Part shown: positions 35,181-43,573 of the stretch, in pieces
Position numbering within the stretch: position 1 is the first letter of the stretch
Layout: the number at the start of each line of letters is the position of its first letter
DNA from: Aestuariivita sp.
GTDB taxonomy: Bacteria; Pseudomonadota; Alphaproteobacteria; Rhodobacterales; Rhodobacteraceae
Direction: 5' to 3'
Length of the DNA stretch: 64,000 nucleotides
Assembly (NCBI RefSeq): GCF_021404545.1
Contig: NZ_JAAWWD010000039.1
Location: forward strand, 1 to 64,000
Made by a program: the position numbers and the translations under genes
The notes under the pieces: generated by a model
The model's input: only the letters and a program-made list of their open reading frames with translations
What the model was told of the DNA's origin: nothing
The model's database searches: none

Positions 35181-35812
35181 GTCGCGGGCTCTTTCGGCAG
35201 GCCGGTGCCGATCATGCTGTCGCGCGTGACCAGAGCGGCCAGAGCCTCCGCATCCATGCCCTCGGTTCCTTCGGGCCTGCGCGGGATCACCAGATACCGC
35301 ATCTCGGCGGTGCTGTCCCAGACGCGCACAGCGGTGTCCGGGGGCAGGCTGACACCGAAATCCGCCAGAACCGCGCGTGGCTCGCGCACGGCGCGGGCCC
35401 GGTAGGCGTCGGATTTGTACCAGCCCGGCGGAATGCCCAGCAATGGCCAGGGGTAGCACGAGCATAAGGTGCATACGACCATGTTATGGGTTTCTGGCGT
35501 ATTCTCGACGGCGGTGATATGTTCGCCCTGACGACCATAGAACCCCATCTCGGCGACCACGGCTGTGGCATCGTGCATCAGCGCGCGGTTAAACTCTGGA
35601 TCGGACCAGGCGCGCGCCACGACCTGCGCGCCGTTCTTGGGGCCGATGCGGTTTTGATAGGTGTCGATAATCTCGTCGAGAGCGGCGGGATCGACCAACC
35701 CTTTGCGGGTCAAGACCGTCTCCAGCGCCTTGACGCGCAATGCGGGGTCCGAAGGCAGATGCGAATGCGGATGATCCGCGTCGTGATCATGGTCGTGATG
35801 GTCATGTGGCAT
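35177..35812 (-). CDS. nthA: Nitrile hydratase alpha subunit, cobalt type
   Basis: From the ATG at 35812 the subunit has 211 residues. The metal-binding motif V-C-T-L-C-S-C lies at C114, C117 and C119 ([12 protein letters not shown]); Thr in C-T-L-C-S-C is diagnostic of the cobalt type, whereas iron enzymes have Ser. The last two cysteines become oxidised in active enzyme. The conserved [16 protein letters not shown] and [13 protein letters not shown] blocks are present. The first 18 residues contain eight histidines ([18 protein letters not shown]), which could help load cobalt. An in-frame TTG at 35854 would add 14 residues. The gene lies upstream of nthB and convergent to none; secG is divergent. 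Confidence 0.95.
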   Translation of the reverse strand: MPHDHHDHDHDADHPHSHLPSDPALRVKALETVLTRKGLVDPAALDEIIDTYQNRIGPKNGAQVVARAWSDPEFNRALMHDATAVVAEMGFYGRQGEHITAVENTPETHNMVVCTLCSCYPWPLLGIPPGWYKSDAYRARAVREPRAVLADFGVSLPPDTAVRVWDSTAEMRYLVIPRRPEGTEGMDAEALAALVTRDSMIGTGLPKEPAT

Positions 35813-35923
35813 GGCGCAAGCGTTACGCGGCTGGAAGGCGATGTCCAGTCCCAAAGTCTCGCCTTGCCCCGGTCGATATTTGGGCCTACATAGCGCCCGT
35901 CACGAAAGCCACCGCAGGTTTCA

Positions 35924-36304
35924 ATGGAAAACGTCGTTCTCATCATCCACCTTCTTCTGGCTCTGGGCCTGATCGCTGTCGTGCTGATGCAGCGCTCAGA
36001 AGGGGGTGGCCTTGGCATGGGCGGCGGTGGAGGTGGCGGCGCGATGTCAGGCCGGTCTGCCGCGACCGCGCTGGGCAAACTGACCTGGATCCTTGCGATC
36101 GCATTTATCTGCACATCCATGACCTTGACGATCTTTGCGGCCCAGAACGCGTCCGGCACATCCGTGATCGACAGGCTGGGTGTCACTCCGCCGCCGGCCT
36201 CTGACACGTCCGACACACCGGTGATCCCGGGCCTGCCTGGCGGAGGGGGGCTGCTGCCACCTGCCGAGGGCGACAACGCGCCATTGGTGCCCAGCGCCGA
36301 CTGA
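35924..36304 (+). CDS. secG: Preprotein translocase subunit SecG
   Basis: The 126-residue protein has two helices: ENVVLIIHLLLALGLIAVVLMQ and ALGKLTWILAIAFICTSMTLTIFA, separated by the glycine-rich SecG signature QRSEGGGLGMGGGGGGG. The C-terminal 45 residues are a proline- and glycine-rich periplasmic tail, common in alphaproteobacterial SecG. It is a non-essential part of the SecYEG channel. pyrG follows after 188 bases, as in other Rhodobacterales. Confidence 0.95.
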   Translation: MENVVLIIHLLLALGLIAVVLMQRSEGGGLGMGGGGGGGAMSGRSAATALGKLTWILAIAFICTSMTLTIFAAQNASGTSVIDRLGVTPPPASDTSDTPVIPGLPGGGGLLPPAEGDNAPLVPSAD

Positions 36305-36492
36305 AATCCACAAGGTTTTGACAGGACCCTCCTGCGCGCAACAGCATCTTGCGGGCAGGGTTGCAAAACGGGTGGGAATCTCTTATTCCATAAGTCCCGT
36401 GATGTTGCGGTTTCTGACCGCCGAATCGCATTGACCAATGGGGTGTTTCTCAGATGAGGCACCGCTGCATCTCACGGGGAGCATCCGAGCAT

Positions 36493-38136
36493 ATGGCGCG
36501 CTTTATTTTCATCACAGGTGGCGTGGTCTCCTCCCTTGGCAAAGGGCTCGCCTCGGCCGCGTTGGGCGCCCTTTTGCAGGCGCGTGGGTTTTCGGTGCGC
36601 CTGCGCAAGCTTGACCCTTACCTCAATGTCGATCCCGGCACGATGAGCCCGTTTGAGCATGGCGAGGTCTTTGTGACCGATGACGGCGCGGAAACCGATC
36701 TGGATCTGGGCCATTACGAACGGTTCACCGGCGTGGCCGCGCGGCGCACGGATTCCGTCAGCTCGGGACGGATCTATTCCAATGTGCTGGAAAAGGAACG
36801 GCGCGGCGATTACCTGGGAAAAACGATCCAGGTGATCCCGCATGTGACCAATGAAATCAAGGATTTCATCAAGATCGGAGAGGATGAGGTCGATTTCATG
36901 CTTTGCGAGATCGGCGGCACGGTGGGCGATATCGAAGGCCTGCCGTTCTTTGAGGCGATCCGGCAATTCAGCCAGGACAAGCCGCGCGGGCAGTGCATCT
37001 TTATGCATCTGACGCTGCTGCCCTGGATCAAGGCAAGCGGGGAGCTGAAAACCAAACCCACCCAACACTCGGTCAAGGAGCTGCGGTCGATCGGGATCGC
37101 GCCCGATATTCTGGTGTGCCGGTCCGAGGGTCCGATCCCTGAAAAGGAACGCGAGAAGCTGGCGCTTTTCTGCAATGTCCGGCCTGACAGCGTGATCGCG
37201 GCGCAGGATCTGTCGACTATCTATGACGCGCCGCTGGCCTATCACCGCGAGGGGCTGGATCAGGCGGTGCTGGATGCGTTTCAGATCTCGCCCGCGCCCC
37301 GGCCCGATCTGACCAAATGGGAGGATGTGAGCGATCGCATCCACAATGCCGAAGGTGAGGTGAAGGTCGCCATCGTGGGGAAATACACGCAATTGGAGGA
37401 CGCCTATAAGTCGATTGCCGAGGCGCTGACCCATGGCGGCATGGCCAATCGCGTGCGGGTCAAGGTCGACTGGGTCGATGCCGAGATTTTCGAGCGTGAA
37501 GATCCCGCGCCCCATCTCGAAGGGTTCCATGCCATTCTGGTGCCGGGAGGCTTTGGCGAACGCGGCACCGAGGGCAAGATCAAGGCCGCGCAATTCGCGC
37601 GCGAACACAAGGTGCCCTATATGGGGATCTGCCTTGGCATGCAGATGGCGGTGATCGAGGCGGCCCGCAACATGGCGGATCTGGCCGATGCGGGCTCGGA
37701 GGAGTTCGACCATGAGGCGGGCAAGAAACGCTTCACGCCCGTTGTGTATCACCTCAAGGAATGGGTGCAGGGCAATTACAAGATTTCCCGCAAGCTGGAT
37801 GACGACAAGGGCGGTACGATGCGGCTGGGCGCCTATGACGCGGTGCTGAGCGATGGCTCAAAGGTGGCCGAAGTCTATGGTACGACGGCGATAGATGAGC
37901 GGCACCGCCACCGCTATGAGGTGGATATCAAATACCGCGAACAGCTCGAAGGTGCGGGCCTGCGGTTTTCCGGCATGTCGCCGGACGGCCGCTTGCCCGA
38001 GATCGTGGAATGGCCCGATCATCCCTGGTTCATCGGGGTGCAGTTCCACCCCGAGCTGAAATCCAAACCCTTCGAGCCGCACCCGCTGTTTGCCGATTTC
38101 GTGCGCGCCGCGCGCGATATGAGCCGGTTGGTCTGA
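36493..38136 (+). CDS. pyrG: CTP synthase
   Basis: PyrG aminates UTP to CTP using glutamine and ATP. The ATG at 36493 ([22 protein letters not shown]) gives 547 residues, normal for the family. The synthetase domain shows the P-loop [48 protein letters not shown], and [15 protein letters not shown]. The glutaminase domain shows [26 protein letters not shown] with the nucleophile Cys, and [15 protein letters not shown] with the catalytic His and Glu. The 188-base region before it contains an unassigned interval that should hold its promoter. Confidence 0.97.
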   Translation: MARFIFITGGVVSSLGKGLASAALGALLQARGFSVRLRKLDPYLNVDPGTMSPFEHGEVFVTDDGAETDLDLGHYERFTGVAARRTDSVSSGRIYSNVLEKERRGDYLGKTIQVIPHVTNEIKDFIKIGEDEVDFMLCEIGGTVGDIEGLPFFEAIRQFSQDKPRGQCIFMHLTLLPWIKASGELKTKPTQHSVKELRSIGIAPDILVCRSEGPIPEKEREKLALFCNVRPDSVIAAQDLSTIYDAPLAYHREGLDQAVLDAFQISPAPRPDLTKWEDVSDRIHNAEGEVKVAIVGKYTQLEDAYKSIAEALTHGGMANRVRVKVDWVDAEIFEREDPAPHLEGFHAILVPGGFGERGTEGKIKAAQFAREHKVPYMGICLGMQMAVIEAARNMADLADAGSEEFDHEAGKKRFTPVVYHLKEWVQGNYKISRKLDDDKGGTMRLGAYDAVLSDGSKVAEVYGTTAIDERHRHRYEVDIKYREQLEGAGLRFSGMSPDGRLPEIVEWPDHPWFIGVQFHPELKSKPFEPHPLFADFVRAARDMSRLV

Positions 38137-38152
38137 GACAGGAGGACCCGAG

Positions 38153-38599
38153 ATGTCGCTATTGTCACGCCTGCTGAGCGGATTTCGCGAGACCCATCCC
38201 GAACCGTTGCCTGCACCGGATGAAAAGCTGGCGCTGGGAGCGCTGATGGTGCGGGTCGCCAAATCCGACCGGGTCTATACCGTGTCGGAGATCAGCCTGA
38301 TCGACCGCATCCTTGCACAGCATTTCGGGCTGAACGCAGTGGAGGCCGCCAAGATGCGCGCCACCTGCGAAAAGCTTCAGGCCGCCGCCCCCTTGTCTGG
38401 CGAGTTCGCCGAACTGATCCGCAAGGAGCTGAGCCACGATGAGCGTATGGAAGCGCTTTGCGATCTGTGGCGGGTGGTGATGGTCGACGGCGATGAAGAT
38501 CCCGGCGAGGTCACCATCGTCGAGGCCGTGCGCGCCGCGTTGGGCCTGACCGAGGCCGACAGTGCCCGCGCCCATCAAAGGGCCGCAGAGGCCGGGTGA
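38153..38599 (+). CDS. TerB-like tellurite-resistance domain protein (first copy)
   Basis: The 148-residue protein starts after CAGGAGGAC and ends in EAG. It is a helical TerB-type domain: PDEKLALGALMVRVAKSDRVYTVSEISLIDRILAQHFGL, then ELIRKELSHDERMEALCDLWRVVMVDGDEDPGEVTIVEAVRAALGL. The repeated D-x-x-x-x-x-x-E pattern is the acidic site of TerB-like proteins. Biochemical function is unknown; TerB domains occur in stress and membrane-associated contexts. It follows pyrG by 16 bases and precedes a paralogue, so a duplication is visible. Confidence 0.82.
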   Translation: MSLLSRLLSGFRETHPEPLPAPDEKLALGALMVRVAKSDRVYTVSEISLIDRILAQHFGLNAVEAAKMRATCEKLQAAAPLSGEFAELIRKELSHDERMEALCDLWRVVMVDGDEDPGEVTIVEAVRAALGLTEADSARAHQRAAEAG

Positions 38600-38680
38600 G
38601 GCCTGCGGGTTGCGCGAGGCAGGGCTGGGCCGAAAAGAAGCAGGTTGGCCTGCGCGGCACTTGGCCCTATATCTGCGCTC

Positions 38681-39118
38681 ATGTTTGGTGATTTCCTGCG
38701 GCGTCTGACCGCCCCGTCTCCCGCCCCCCTGCCCGATGAAGACGCGCGCCTGGCCCTGGCCGCGCTCTTGGTACGCATTGCGCGGTCCGATGGGCATTAC
38801 GACAGCGATGAGGTGGCCCAGATCGAGGCCGTGATCGCCCAGCGCTATGGCCTGGAGGGCGAGGCCGCCGAAGCGCTGCGCCGGGATGCGGAGACCTTGG
38901 AAAGTGAGGCCCCCGACACCGTACGGTTTACCCGCGCGATCAAGGAAGCGGTCCCCTATGAGGACCGGCGCAGCGTCATCGAAGCCCTGTGGCAGGTCGC
39001 CCTGGCCGATGGCGAACGCGACGATGCCGAAGATGCGATCCTGCGGCTGGCCGCCAGCCTGCTGGGTGTGAACGACCGCGACAGCGCGCTGGCCCGCCAA
39101 CGCGCCCAAGGGGCGTGA
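38681..39118 (+). CDS. TerB-like tellurite-resistance domain protein (second copy)
   Basis: The ATG at 38681 gives 145 residues with the same architecture as the gene just upstream: PLPDEDARLALAALLVRIARSDGHYDSDEVAQIEAVIAQRYGL and AVPYEDRRSVIEALWQVALADGERDDAEDAILRLAASLLGV. The SDGHYDSDE and ADGERDDAE motifs are more typical of TerB than those of the first copy. The stop overlaps the GTG start of the next gene (GTGA). The two TerB-like genes differ in sequence throughout, so the duplication is old. Confidence 0.85.
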   Translation: MFGDFLRRLTAPSPAPLPDEDARLALAALLVRIARSDGHYDSDEVAQIEAVIAQRYGLEGEAAEALRRDAETLESEAPDTVRFTRAIKEAVPYEDRRSVIEALWQVALADGERDDAEDAILRLAASLLGVNDRDSALARQRAQGA

Positions 39119-39855
39119 TCGCCTCTCTCGGCATGTATGACATGGCGCCCGTTCAGGCGGCCAATGACAGGTTCTGGGACCTTATCCGCGCGGCACTCGG
39201 CTATGGACCCGACCGGCTGACCCGCGCCGACGAGCTGTGGGAGATCTGGCAGAGCCCTGATTTGCTGCTGGCGCAAACCTGCGGGATGCCCTATCGCACA
39301 AGACTGTGTGATGACGTGGCGCTCGTGGGCACGCCCGATTACGGGGTGGAGGGATGTCCGCCGGGGTATTACCGGTCGGTTCTTGTGGTACGCGCCGACG
39401 ATCCAAGGCAAAGCGAGGATGCTTTTGCCGGGGCGAGATTTGCCTTCAACGAACCGCTCTCGCAATCGGGCTGGGCTGCACCGGTGGTCCATCTGCGCGC
39501 CCGCGGCGTGCCGATGGGAGAGCTGATGCAAACCGGCGCGCATGTGGCCTCGGCCCAGGCAGTGGCCGACGGGCGGGCGGATCTGGCCGGACTGGACGCG
39601 CTCACCTGGACGCTGATGGGCGAACACGAGGCGGTGACAGGGCGCTTGCGCGTGCTGGCCCGCACCGAGCCGACGCCCGGCCTGCCCTACATCACCGCGC
39701 GCAACCGGGACGTGCAGGTCATCGCGACAGCCCTGCGCCAGGCCATCACCGAACTGACGCCTGAGGATCGCGCAGCCCTGCACCTGAAAGGATTGATCGC
39801 GATCCCGTCGGAGACCTATCTTGCCGTAGCGACACCGCCGGCGCCCCGGATGTGA
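39115..39855 (+). CDS. PhnD-like phosphate/phosphonate-type substrate-binding protein
   Basis: The GTG at 39115 overlaps the upstream stop (GTGA), and family members begin with I-A-S-L-x-M-Y-D, as seen here (IASLGMYDMAPVQAANDRFW); this gives 246 residues. The domain looks like PF12974-type periplasmic binding: LWEIWQSPDLLLAQTCGMPYRT, GTPDYGVEGCPPGYYRSVLVVRADDP and ADLAGLDALTWTLMGEHE. There is no signal peptide, so it may be a cytoplasmic protein despite the binding-protein fold. No phosphonate permease is adjacent. Its operon partner genes encode TerB-like proteins. Confidence 0.85.
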   Translation: MIASLGMYDMAPVQAANDRFWDLIRAALGYGPDRLTRADELWEIWQSPDLLLAQTCGMPYRTRLCDDVALVGTPDYGVEGCPPGYYRSVLVVRADDPRQSEDAFAGARFAFNEPLSQSGWAAPVVHLRARGVPMGELMQTGAHVASAQAVADGRADLAGLDALTWTLMGEHEAVTGRLRVLARTEPTPGLPYITARNRDVQVIATALRQAITELTPEDRAALHLKGLIAIPSETYLAVATPPAPRM

Positions 39856-40076
39856 GGCCAGCCGCTGCAAGCCGGCCTGTTCCTCGCAGGCTGCCCCGAC
39901 CGCTGCCGGGGCGGTTCGGTGCATATTGTGGCAGGTCGTGCAGAAAACGCCCAAAAAATCGGTTTCCCTTTGGTCAAATCGGGCGCTCACGCGGGCAAAC
40001 TGCCGTTTTGCACATTGCAATGGGTCAAAATTTCATCCCTATTAGCTGCGGTAATCCGCCAGCTCATGAGCCCTGC

Positions 40077-40850
40077 TTGACCGACACACCCGTCATAGAA
40101 ATCCACAACCTGCACAAAGCCTATGGATCGCTGGAGGTCCTCAAAGGTGTGGACGTCACTGCGCATCGGGGCGATGTCGTCTCGCTCATCGGGTCATCGG
40201 GATCGGGCAAATCAACGTTGCTGCGATGTGCCAACCTGCTGGAAGACAGCCAACAGGGCGACATCCTGTTCAAGGGCGAGCCGGTGGTCTGGAAAGGCCA
40301 GGGCGCACACCGACATCCGGGCAATGCCAAACAGGTGCTGCGCATCCGCACCAACCTGTCGATGGTGTTTCAGCAATTCAACCTTTGGGCGCATATGACG
40401 ATCCTGCAAAATGTGATGGAAGCGCCCTGTACCGTTCTGCGCCGCGACAAGACCGAGGCTGAGGCGGCCGCGCGTGCGTATCTCGACAAGGTCGGTATCG
40501 GCGACAAATGCGATGTCTATCCCGCGCAGCTGTCCGGCGGGCAACAGCAGCGGGCCGCCATCGCGCGCGCGCTGTGCATGGAGCCCGAGGCTCTGTTGTT
40601 CGATGAGCCGACCAGCGCGCTGGATCCCGAACTGGAACAAGAGGTGGTCCGGGTCATCAAGGATCTGGCCGCAGAAGGGCGCACCATGCTGCTGGTGACC
40701 CATGACATGAAGCTGGCGGCGGATGTGAGCGACCATGTGGTCTTTCTTCACCAAGGCCTGGTTGAGGAACACGGGCCGCCGGGCTCTCTTTTCGGTGCGC
40801 CCAAATCAGAACGATTGCGCGGCTTTCTATCGGCGACACGCGCAGCGTAA
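40077..40850 (+). CDS. Polar amino-acid type ABC transporter ATPase
   Basis: Starting at the TTG at 40077 (LTDTPVIEIHNLHKAYGSLEVLKGV) gives 257 residues, matching family N termini; an in-frame ATG at 40020 would add 19. The ATPase shows the Walker A SSGSGKS, the Q-loop VFQQFNLWAHM, the signature LSGGQQQRAAIA, Walker B LLFDEPTSAL and the switch histidine VTHDM. It is closest in pattern to GlnQ/HisP/ArtP. A four-codon mini-frame (ATG at 40066) ends at a TGA that overlaps the TTG start. It leads the transporter operon whose binding protein and permeases follow. Confidence 0.92.
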   Translation: MTDTPVIEIHNLHKAYGSLEVLKGVDVTAHRGDVVSLIGSSGSGKSTLLRCANLLEDSQQGDILFKGEPVVWKGQGAHRHPGNAKQVLRIRTNLSMVFQQFNLWAHMTILQNVMEAPCTVLRRDKTEAEAAARAYLDKVGIGDKCDVYPAQLSGGQQQRAAIARALCMEPEALLFDEPTSALDPELEQEVVRVIKDLAAEGRTMLLVTHDMKLAADVSDHVVFLHQGLVEEHGPPGSLFGAPKSERLRGFLSATRAA

Positions 40851-40878
40851 CCCAAACAAACAAAAGGGAGTAACTGTC

Positions 40879-41601
40879 ATGAAGACCTTGATCCTGAGCA
40901 CGGCCGCACTGGCCCTGACCGCCGGGCTGGCAATGGCCGATACGGTGCGTATCGGCACCGAGGGCGCCTATGCGCCGTATAACTTCATCAATGATAACGG
41001 CGATCTCGACGGGTTCGAGATCGAGCTTGGCAATGAGCTGTGCCTGAGGGCCGAACTGACCTGCGAATGGGTTAAGAACGATTGGGACTCGATCATTCCC
41101 AACCTGGTGTCGGCCAATTACGACGCCATCATGGCAGGCATGTCGATCACCGCAGAACGCGACGAAGTCATTGATTTCACTCAAGATTACTACCCGCCCA
41201 CGGCATCGGCCTATGTCGCCACATCCGATAGCGCCGATTTGGAGAGTGGTGTGGTTGCCGCGCAATCCGCCACCATCCAGGCCGGGTATGTCGCCGAAAG
41301 CGGTGCCACGCTGGTTGAGTTCGCAACCCCTGAAGAGACAGTGGCCGCTGTGCGCAATGGCGAGGCCGACGCGGTCTTTGCCGATCGCGACTATCTGGTG
41401 CCGCTGGTGGACGAATCTGGTGGTGAGCTGATATTTGTGGGCGCCCCGGTTCCGCTGGGCGGCGGCGTTGGCATGGGCCTGCGCGAAAGCGATGGCGCCT
41501 TGAGAGACCAGTTCGACGCCGCGATCGCTTCGATGAAGGAAGACGGGTCGCTGAACGCGTTGCTGATCAAATGGTTCGGCGAAGACACCCAAACCTATTG
41601 A
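40879..41601 (+). CDS. ABC transporter substrate-binding protein, polar amino acid family
   Basis: The ATG at 40879 has AAAGGGAG seven bases upstream. The 240-residue protein begins with a signal peptide (MKTLILSTAALALTAGLAMA) and folds as a bilobed SBP: VRIGTEGAYAPYNFINDNGDLDGFEIELGNELCLRAELTCEWV, SIIPNLVSANYDAIMAGMSITAERDEVIDFT, and ADAVFADRDYLVPLV. These match solute-binding family 3. It is the periplasmic receptor of the transporter, likely for a basic amino acid or amine given the downstream Puu-like genes. Confidence 0.93.
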   Translation: MKTLILSTAALALTAGLAMADTVRIGTEGAYAPYNFINDNGDLDGFEIELGNELCLRAELTCEWVKNDWDSIIPNLVSANYDAIMAGMSITAERDEVIDFTQDYYPPTASAYVATSDSADLESGVVAAQSATIQAGYVAESGATLVEFATPEETVAAVRNGEADAVFADRDYLVPLVDESGGELIFVGAPVPLGGGVGMGLRESDGALRDQFDAAIASMKEDGSLNALLIKWFGEDTQTY

Positions 41602-41609
41602 GGACGGGC

Positions 41610-41656
41610 GGCGGGATAAATCCCGCCCTACGGCGGGGGCCGGGCACGGCCCCCGC
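41610..41656. repeat. Tandem GC hairpins between the binding protein and permease genes
   Basis: Two perfect hairpins follow the stop codon at 41601: GGCGGGA-TAAA-TCCCGCC (41610-41627) and GCGGGGGCCG-GGCA-CGGCCCCCGC (41633-41656). This resembles a REP-like or mRNA-stabilising element that would let the binding protein be made in excess of the permeases. Confidence 0.55.
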
Positions 41657-41669
41657 ATGATCGGACATC

Positions 41670-42554
41670 ATGTTTTCTTATTGCACCGACCCTGACACGC
41701 TGGGCACCTTTCGCTGGTTTTCGTGTTATCTCACGACCGGGGTGCACATGCAGTTTTACGCCTCGTTCTTCAAGGTGCTGCTGCTTCTGGCGATCACGGC
41801 ACCGGTGGCGCTGGCGTTTGGCTTTGTCGGCGCCATGGCGGCGCGGTCGCGGATTGCCCCCATTGGATGGATCGGCAAGGGGTACATTGCCATTGTGCGC
41901 GGCGTGCCGGATATCGCGTTCTTTCTGTTTTTCGTGATCGCCCTCGATCAGGCCTTCGAGTATCTGCGCCACCGGGTGCTTTGCCCCGACTGGACCGAGC
42001 CGGTTCGGCAAGGCAGCGATTTCCTGGTCTGCCAGCAGGCGAAACTGCCGCTTGGCACCTCTCCGGAGTGGGTGCATGAGACTTATGGGTTTTTTCTTGC
42101 GGTGATCACCTTTGCCATCGTCTTTGGCGCTTTTGCGGCCAATGTGCTGTATGGCGGGATGCGCGCTGTGCCGCGCGCGCAGCTGGAAACGGCCGAGGCG
42201 TATGGCATGAGCCATCGGCAGACCTTCTGGCGTGTCTTAGTGCCGCAGATGTGGGTGTTTGCGCTGCCCGGGCTGTCGAACCTGTGGATGGTGCTGATCA
42301 AGGCGACACCGCTTTTGTTCCTGTTGGGGATCGAGGATATCGTCTATTGGGCGCGGGAACTGGGCGGCACCAAGACCTCACGCTTTTCCGACTATCCCCA
42401 TGGCGACTGGCGGATGTGGTATTTTCTGGCTTTGCTGATCTTTTATCTGATGATGACGCGGGTCTCGGAAGTGGCGCTCGAGCGGTTGATGCAGCGCCTC
42501 ACCCATGGACAGGCCACCACCGGTGGCGAAGCCCAACGCAAGGCCGTGGCATGA
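41670..42554 (+). CDS. ABC transporter permease (HisQ/GlnP type), first
   Basis: The 294-residue protein has about five membrane helices, for instance FFKVLLLLAITAPVALAFGFVGAMAA and IAIVRGVPDIAFFLFFVIAL, and the permease EAA loop AQLETAEAYGMSHRQTFWRVLVPQ, in which E-A-x2-Y-G is the contact to the ATPase. The R-G-V-P-D-I-A-F-F-L-F-F segment is HisQ/M-like. An N-terminal extension of about 30 residues precedes the first helix, and an inserted loop at about residues 100-130 has cysteines. With the second permease it makes the heterodimeric channel. Confidence 0.92.
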   Translation: MFSYCTDPDTLGTFRWFSCYLTTGVHMQFYASFFKVLLLLAITAPVALAFGFVGAMAARSRIAPIGWIGKGYIAIVRGVPDIAFFLFFVIALDQAFEYLRHRVLCPDWTEPVRQGSDFLVCQQAKLPLGTSPEWVHETYGFFLAVITFAIVFGAFAANVLYGGMRAVPRAQLETAEAYGMSHRQTFWRVLVPQMWVFALPGLSNLWMVLIKATPLLFLLGIEDIVYWARELGGTKTSRFSDYPHGDWRMWYFLALLIFYLMMTRVSEVALERLMQRLTHGQATTGGEAQRKAVA

Positions 42555-42707
42555 GGCGGGATGTGGTCACACCGCGCGCGCGGGTGGGATGCTCCATGGA
42601 CCGATGGGCGATAGAGATCGAGGGGGCGTGCCCGCTTTCGCGGTGGCGGCGCGTTGGGGGCAAATGGGTGCCGCACGCAGGTGCTGCGCACCCGCTTTCG
42701 CGCACGC

Positions 42708-42728
42708 GTCGCCTCCCATGGAGGCGAC
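42708..42728. promoter_or_regulatory. Hairpin that covers the ribosome site of the second permease
   Basis: GTCGCCTCC (42708-42716) pairs perfectly with GGAGGCGAC (42720-42728) around CAT. The GGAGG at 42720-42724 is the ribosome binding site for the ATG at 42733. Folding would block translation, suggesting post-transcriptional tuning of permease levels. The preceding gap 42555-42707 contains two copies of CCCGCTTTCGCG, which may be part of a short repeat. Confidence 0.5.
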
Positions 42729-42732
42729 GGTA

Positions 42733-43539
42733 ATGTCCTGTTGGCAAACTGTTCAGGATTATGCGTTCCGCTCGCTGGGTTATGGCGAGCGGCTGTTGCC
42801 GCGCAGCGACTTTACCTTGTGCGAACATTTCACCCTGATCGGCTCGGGTATGATCTGGAATGTCTATTTCGGGGTGATAGCGCTGAGCCTTGGGTTCTTT
42901 TTCGCCACGGCCCTGGCCGTGGCCAAGATGTCGCCGCGCGCGTTCCTCCGCAAACCGGCGGAATGGTTCATTTTTCTCTTCCGGGGCTCGCCGCTCTTTA
43001 TTCAGTTCTTTTTTGCCTATTTCCTGTTTTTGAGTCTCAAGAGCACCGCACCCTTCTGGGATCCGTTCACCGCCGCGTGGCTGGGAGCGCTGATCGTGCT
43101 CTTTCTCAATACAGCCGCCTATTCGGGCGAGATCTTCTATGGTGCGCTGCGGTCGATCCCCAAGGGCGATGTGGAGGCCGCGGATGCCTATGGCATGACC
43201 GGGCTGCCCCGGTTCCGGCGCATCGTTTGGCCCACCATGCTGCGGCTGGCCTGGCCTGCATATACCAATGAAGCCATTTTTCTGTTCCACGCCACCACGC
43301 TGGTGTTTTTCACCGGCTTCCCCGCATGGCAACAGCGCGGCGATGCGCTTTACTACGCGAATTACTTCGCCGACAAGACCTTCAACCCGTTTGTCCCCTA
43401 CCCGATCCTGGCATTCTATTTCATCCTCTTTACCCTCGTGATCGTGGGCGTTTTCGGATTGATCAACCGCCACCTGAACCGGCATCTGCCGCAAGAGCGG
43501 CGCGCCAAGATGCGGATCAGACCCAACATGATCCGCTGA
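42733..43539 (+). CDS. ABC transporter permease (HisM/GlnP type), second
   Basis: The ATG at 42733, eight bases after GGAGG, gives 268 residues. Helices include NVYFGVIALSLGFFFATALAV and AWLGALIVLFLNTAAYSGEIF; the EAA loop reads GDVEAADAYGMTGLPRFRRIVWP. The pairing of ELLRGSPLxVQ-like IFLFRGSPLFIQFFFAYF and the EAA loop are characteristic of the histidine/glutamine permease family. It completes the transporter. Confidence 0.93.
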   Translation: MSCWQTVQDYAFRSLGYGERLLPRSDFTLCEHFTLIGSGMIWNVYFGVIALSLGFFFATALAVAKMSPRAFLRKPAEWFIFLFRGSPLFIQFFFAYFLFLSLKSTAPFWDPFTAAWLGALIVLFLNTAAYSGEIFYGALRSIPKGDVEAADAYGMTGLPRFRRIVWPTMLRLAWPAYTNEAIFLFHATTLVFFTGFPAWQQRGDALYYANYFADKTFNPFVPYPILAFYFILFTLVIVGVFGLINRHLNRHLPQERRAKMRIRPNMIR

Positions 43540-43573
43540 GCAAAGCGATAGACAGGCACCTGGGCTGCGCGTT

